This document shows positions 63,484-64,000 of a stretch of 64,000 nucleotides of DNA, one piece after another; positions within the stretch are counted from its first letter, which is position 1, and the number at the start of each line of letters is the position of its first letter. The notes beneath the pieces were generated by a model. The model saw nothing but the letters and a program-made list of their open reading frames with translations. It did no database searches and was not told the DNA's origin. This DNA is from Pomphorhynchus laevis (lineage: Eukaryota; Acanthocephala; Palaeacanthocephala; Echinorhynchida; Pomphorhynchidae): contig WNNJ02001121.1 in the NCBI GenBank assembly GCA_012934845.2, positions 124,001 through 188,000 of the forward strand. The letters run 5' to 3'. Made by a program: the position numbers and the translations under genes.

Positions 63484-64000
63484 AACTAGCGTAAGAATAA
63501 TAATAAGAATAATTAATAATTATTATTATTCTTTTTTTATAATACATTTTTTTGATATAAATAAATTGGTTACGAACATGCAAAGGGTTCCCGCAAATGG
63601 GGACGTCAAACACATAAAAAACTGTTTGTTAACAAGATTACGAAGTCACCGATACAAGTCTGTGTTCGTCAGTATTTTTAAAACTCGCAGGTAGCGTTGA
63701 GTCCACGTCACAGTCAATAGAGGATAACACTGTTGCGGATGACGGATCTTCTCGTCCAATATAGACGGCTTTACCGCGGGAGGAACGATATCCTCGGATA
63801 CACATCGACGCGGCCCGACACAAAGCTAAACTGATCTCACTTTTTATACGGTTGATACACTGTGTGTAAGTGCAGTTCGCACTTTTTGCAGATTGTCTAG
63901 ATGTGATCCTTTGTAGTACAGCCCGAGCGCTATCTCCAAGGCCGCCATTGCACGCGAGGATAAAGGGAATGAAGGAACCTCGTTCGAGCTGTTGCACTTT
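63484..64000 (-). mobile_element. RLE-type LINE R4, 3' end, inside R3
   Basis: C-terminal 119 residues: MQQLERGSFIPFILACNGGL, SARAVLQRITSRQ, IKSEISLALCRAASMCIRGY, RSSRGKAV and a longer tail ending VSVTS with a stop at 63638. The 3' UTR has the CCCATTTGCGGG hairpin and an AT-rich tail of aataat words abutting the R3 word TACGCTAGT. The element leaves the window to the right. It appears to have inserted into R3, an element of the same kind. Confidence 0.78.

Overview
This is a repeat-dense, AT-rich stretch of a eukaryotic, almost certainly invertebrate animal, genome. The basis is one split host gene with GT-AG introns and a community of animal retroelements. The phylum cannot be told from the window. 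There is no bacterial gene organisation, rRNA, tRNA gene or CRISPR array.

Host gene: on the minus strand between about 25.66 and 17.04 kb lie four exons of replication factor C subunit 3 (RFC3/RfC38), the clamp-loader small subunit. They splice in frame (188 codons), and their introns are full of transposon debris: a Penelope-like element, a Merlin DNA transposon and LINE fragments. The C-terminal collar part is only seen as doubtful remnants at about 16.7 and 13.5 kb, the latter abutting a Penelope copy.

Layout: 0-2.3 kb, broken LINE of family A (L2/CR1-like). 3.0-5.3 kb, fragment of an RLE-type LINE, then a decayed OTU-protease domain. 5.4-9.3 kb, LINE family B. 9.9-10.2 kb, LINE scrap between direct repeats. 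10.2-13.4 kb, Penelope-like element (PLE) P1. 13.4-25.7 kb, RFC3 with a SINE pair, PLE fragments, Merlin and PLE P2. 26-28 kb, LINE-A scrap, ORF1 of family G and the start of PLE P4. 28.15-31.56 kb, a nearly intact RLE-type LINE (R1), and 31.8-34.9 kb, LINE-A copy A2, both nested in P4. 35.9-40.2 kb (+) LINE C and 40.4-44.0 kb (-) LINE D stand tail to tail. 44.5-45.95 kb, PLE P5 with a GIY-YIG endonuclease region ahead of the RT linker. 46.0-57.6 kb, about 48 tandem copies of a 244-bp satellite. 57.8-60.95 kb, RLE-type LINE R2. 61.2-64 kb, LINE E fragments, then R3 interrupted by LINE-A copy A3 and by R4.

Three observations deserve most attention. (1) The 244-bp satellite monomer, read on the minus strand, holds the C-terminal coding tail and 3' hairpin of the neighbouring RLE-type LINE family, so the 11.6-kb array looks like an amplified LINE 3' end. 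(2) Five LINE families share an ORF1 cysteine motif (C-x4/5-C ... CGFC), and one of them also carries the cysteine-rich N-terminal module otherwise seen at the N terminus of the RLE-type LINE, which suggests module exchange. (3) The PLEs have the permuted order with GIY-YIG first. All family and clade names come from reading motifs by eye, not from searches.
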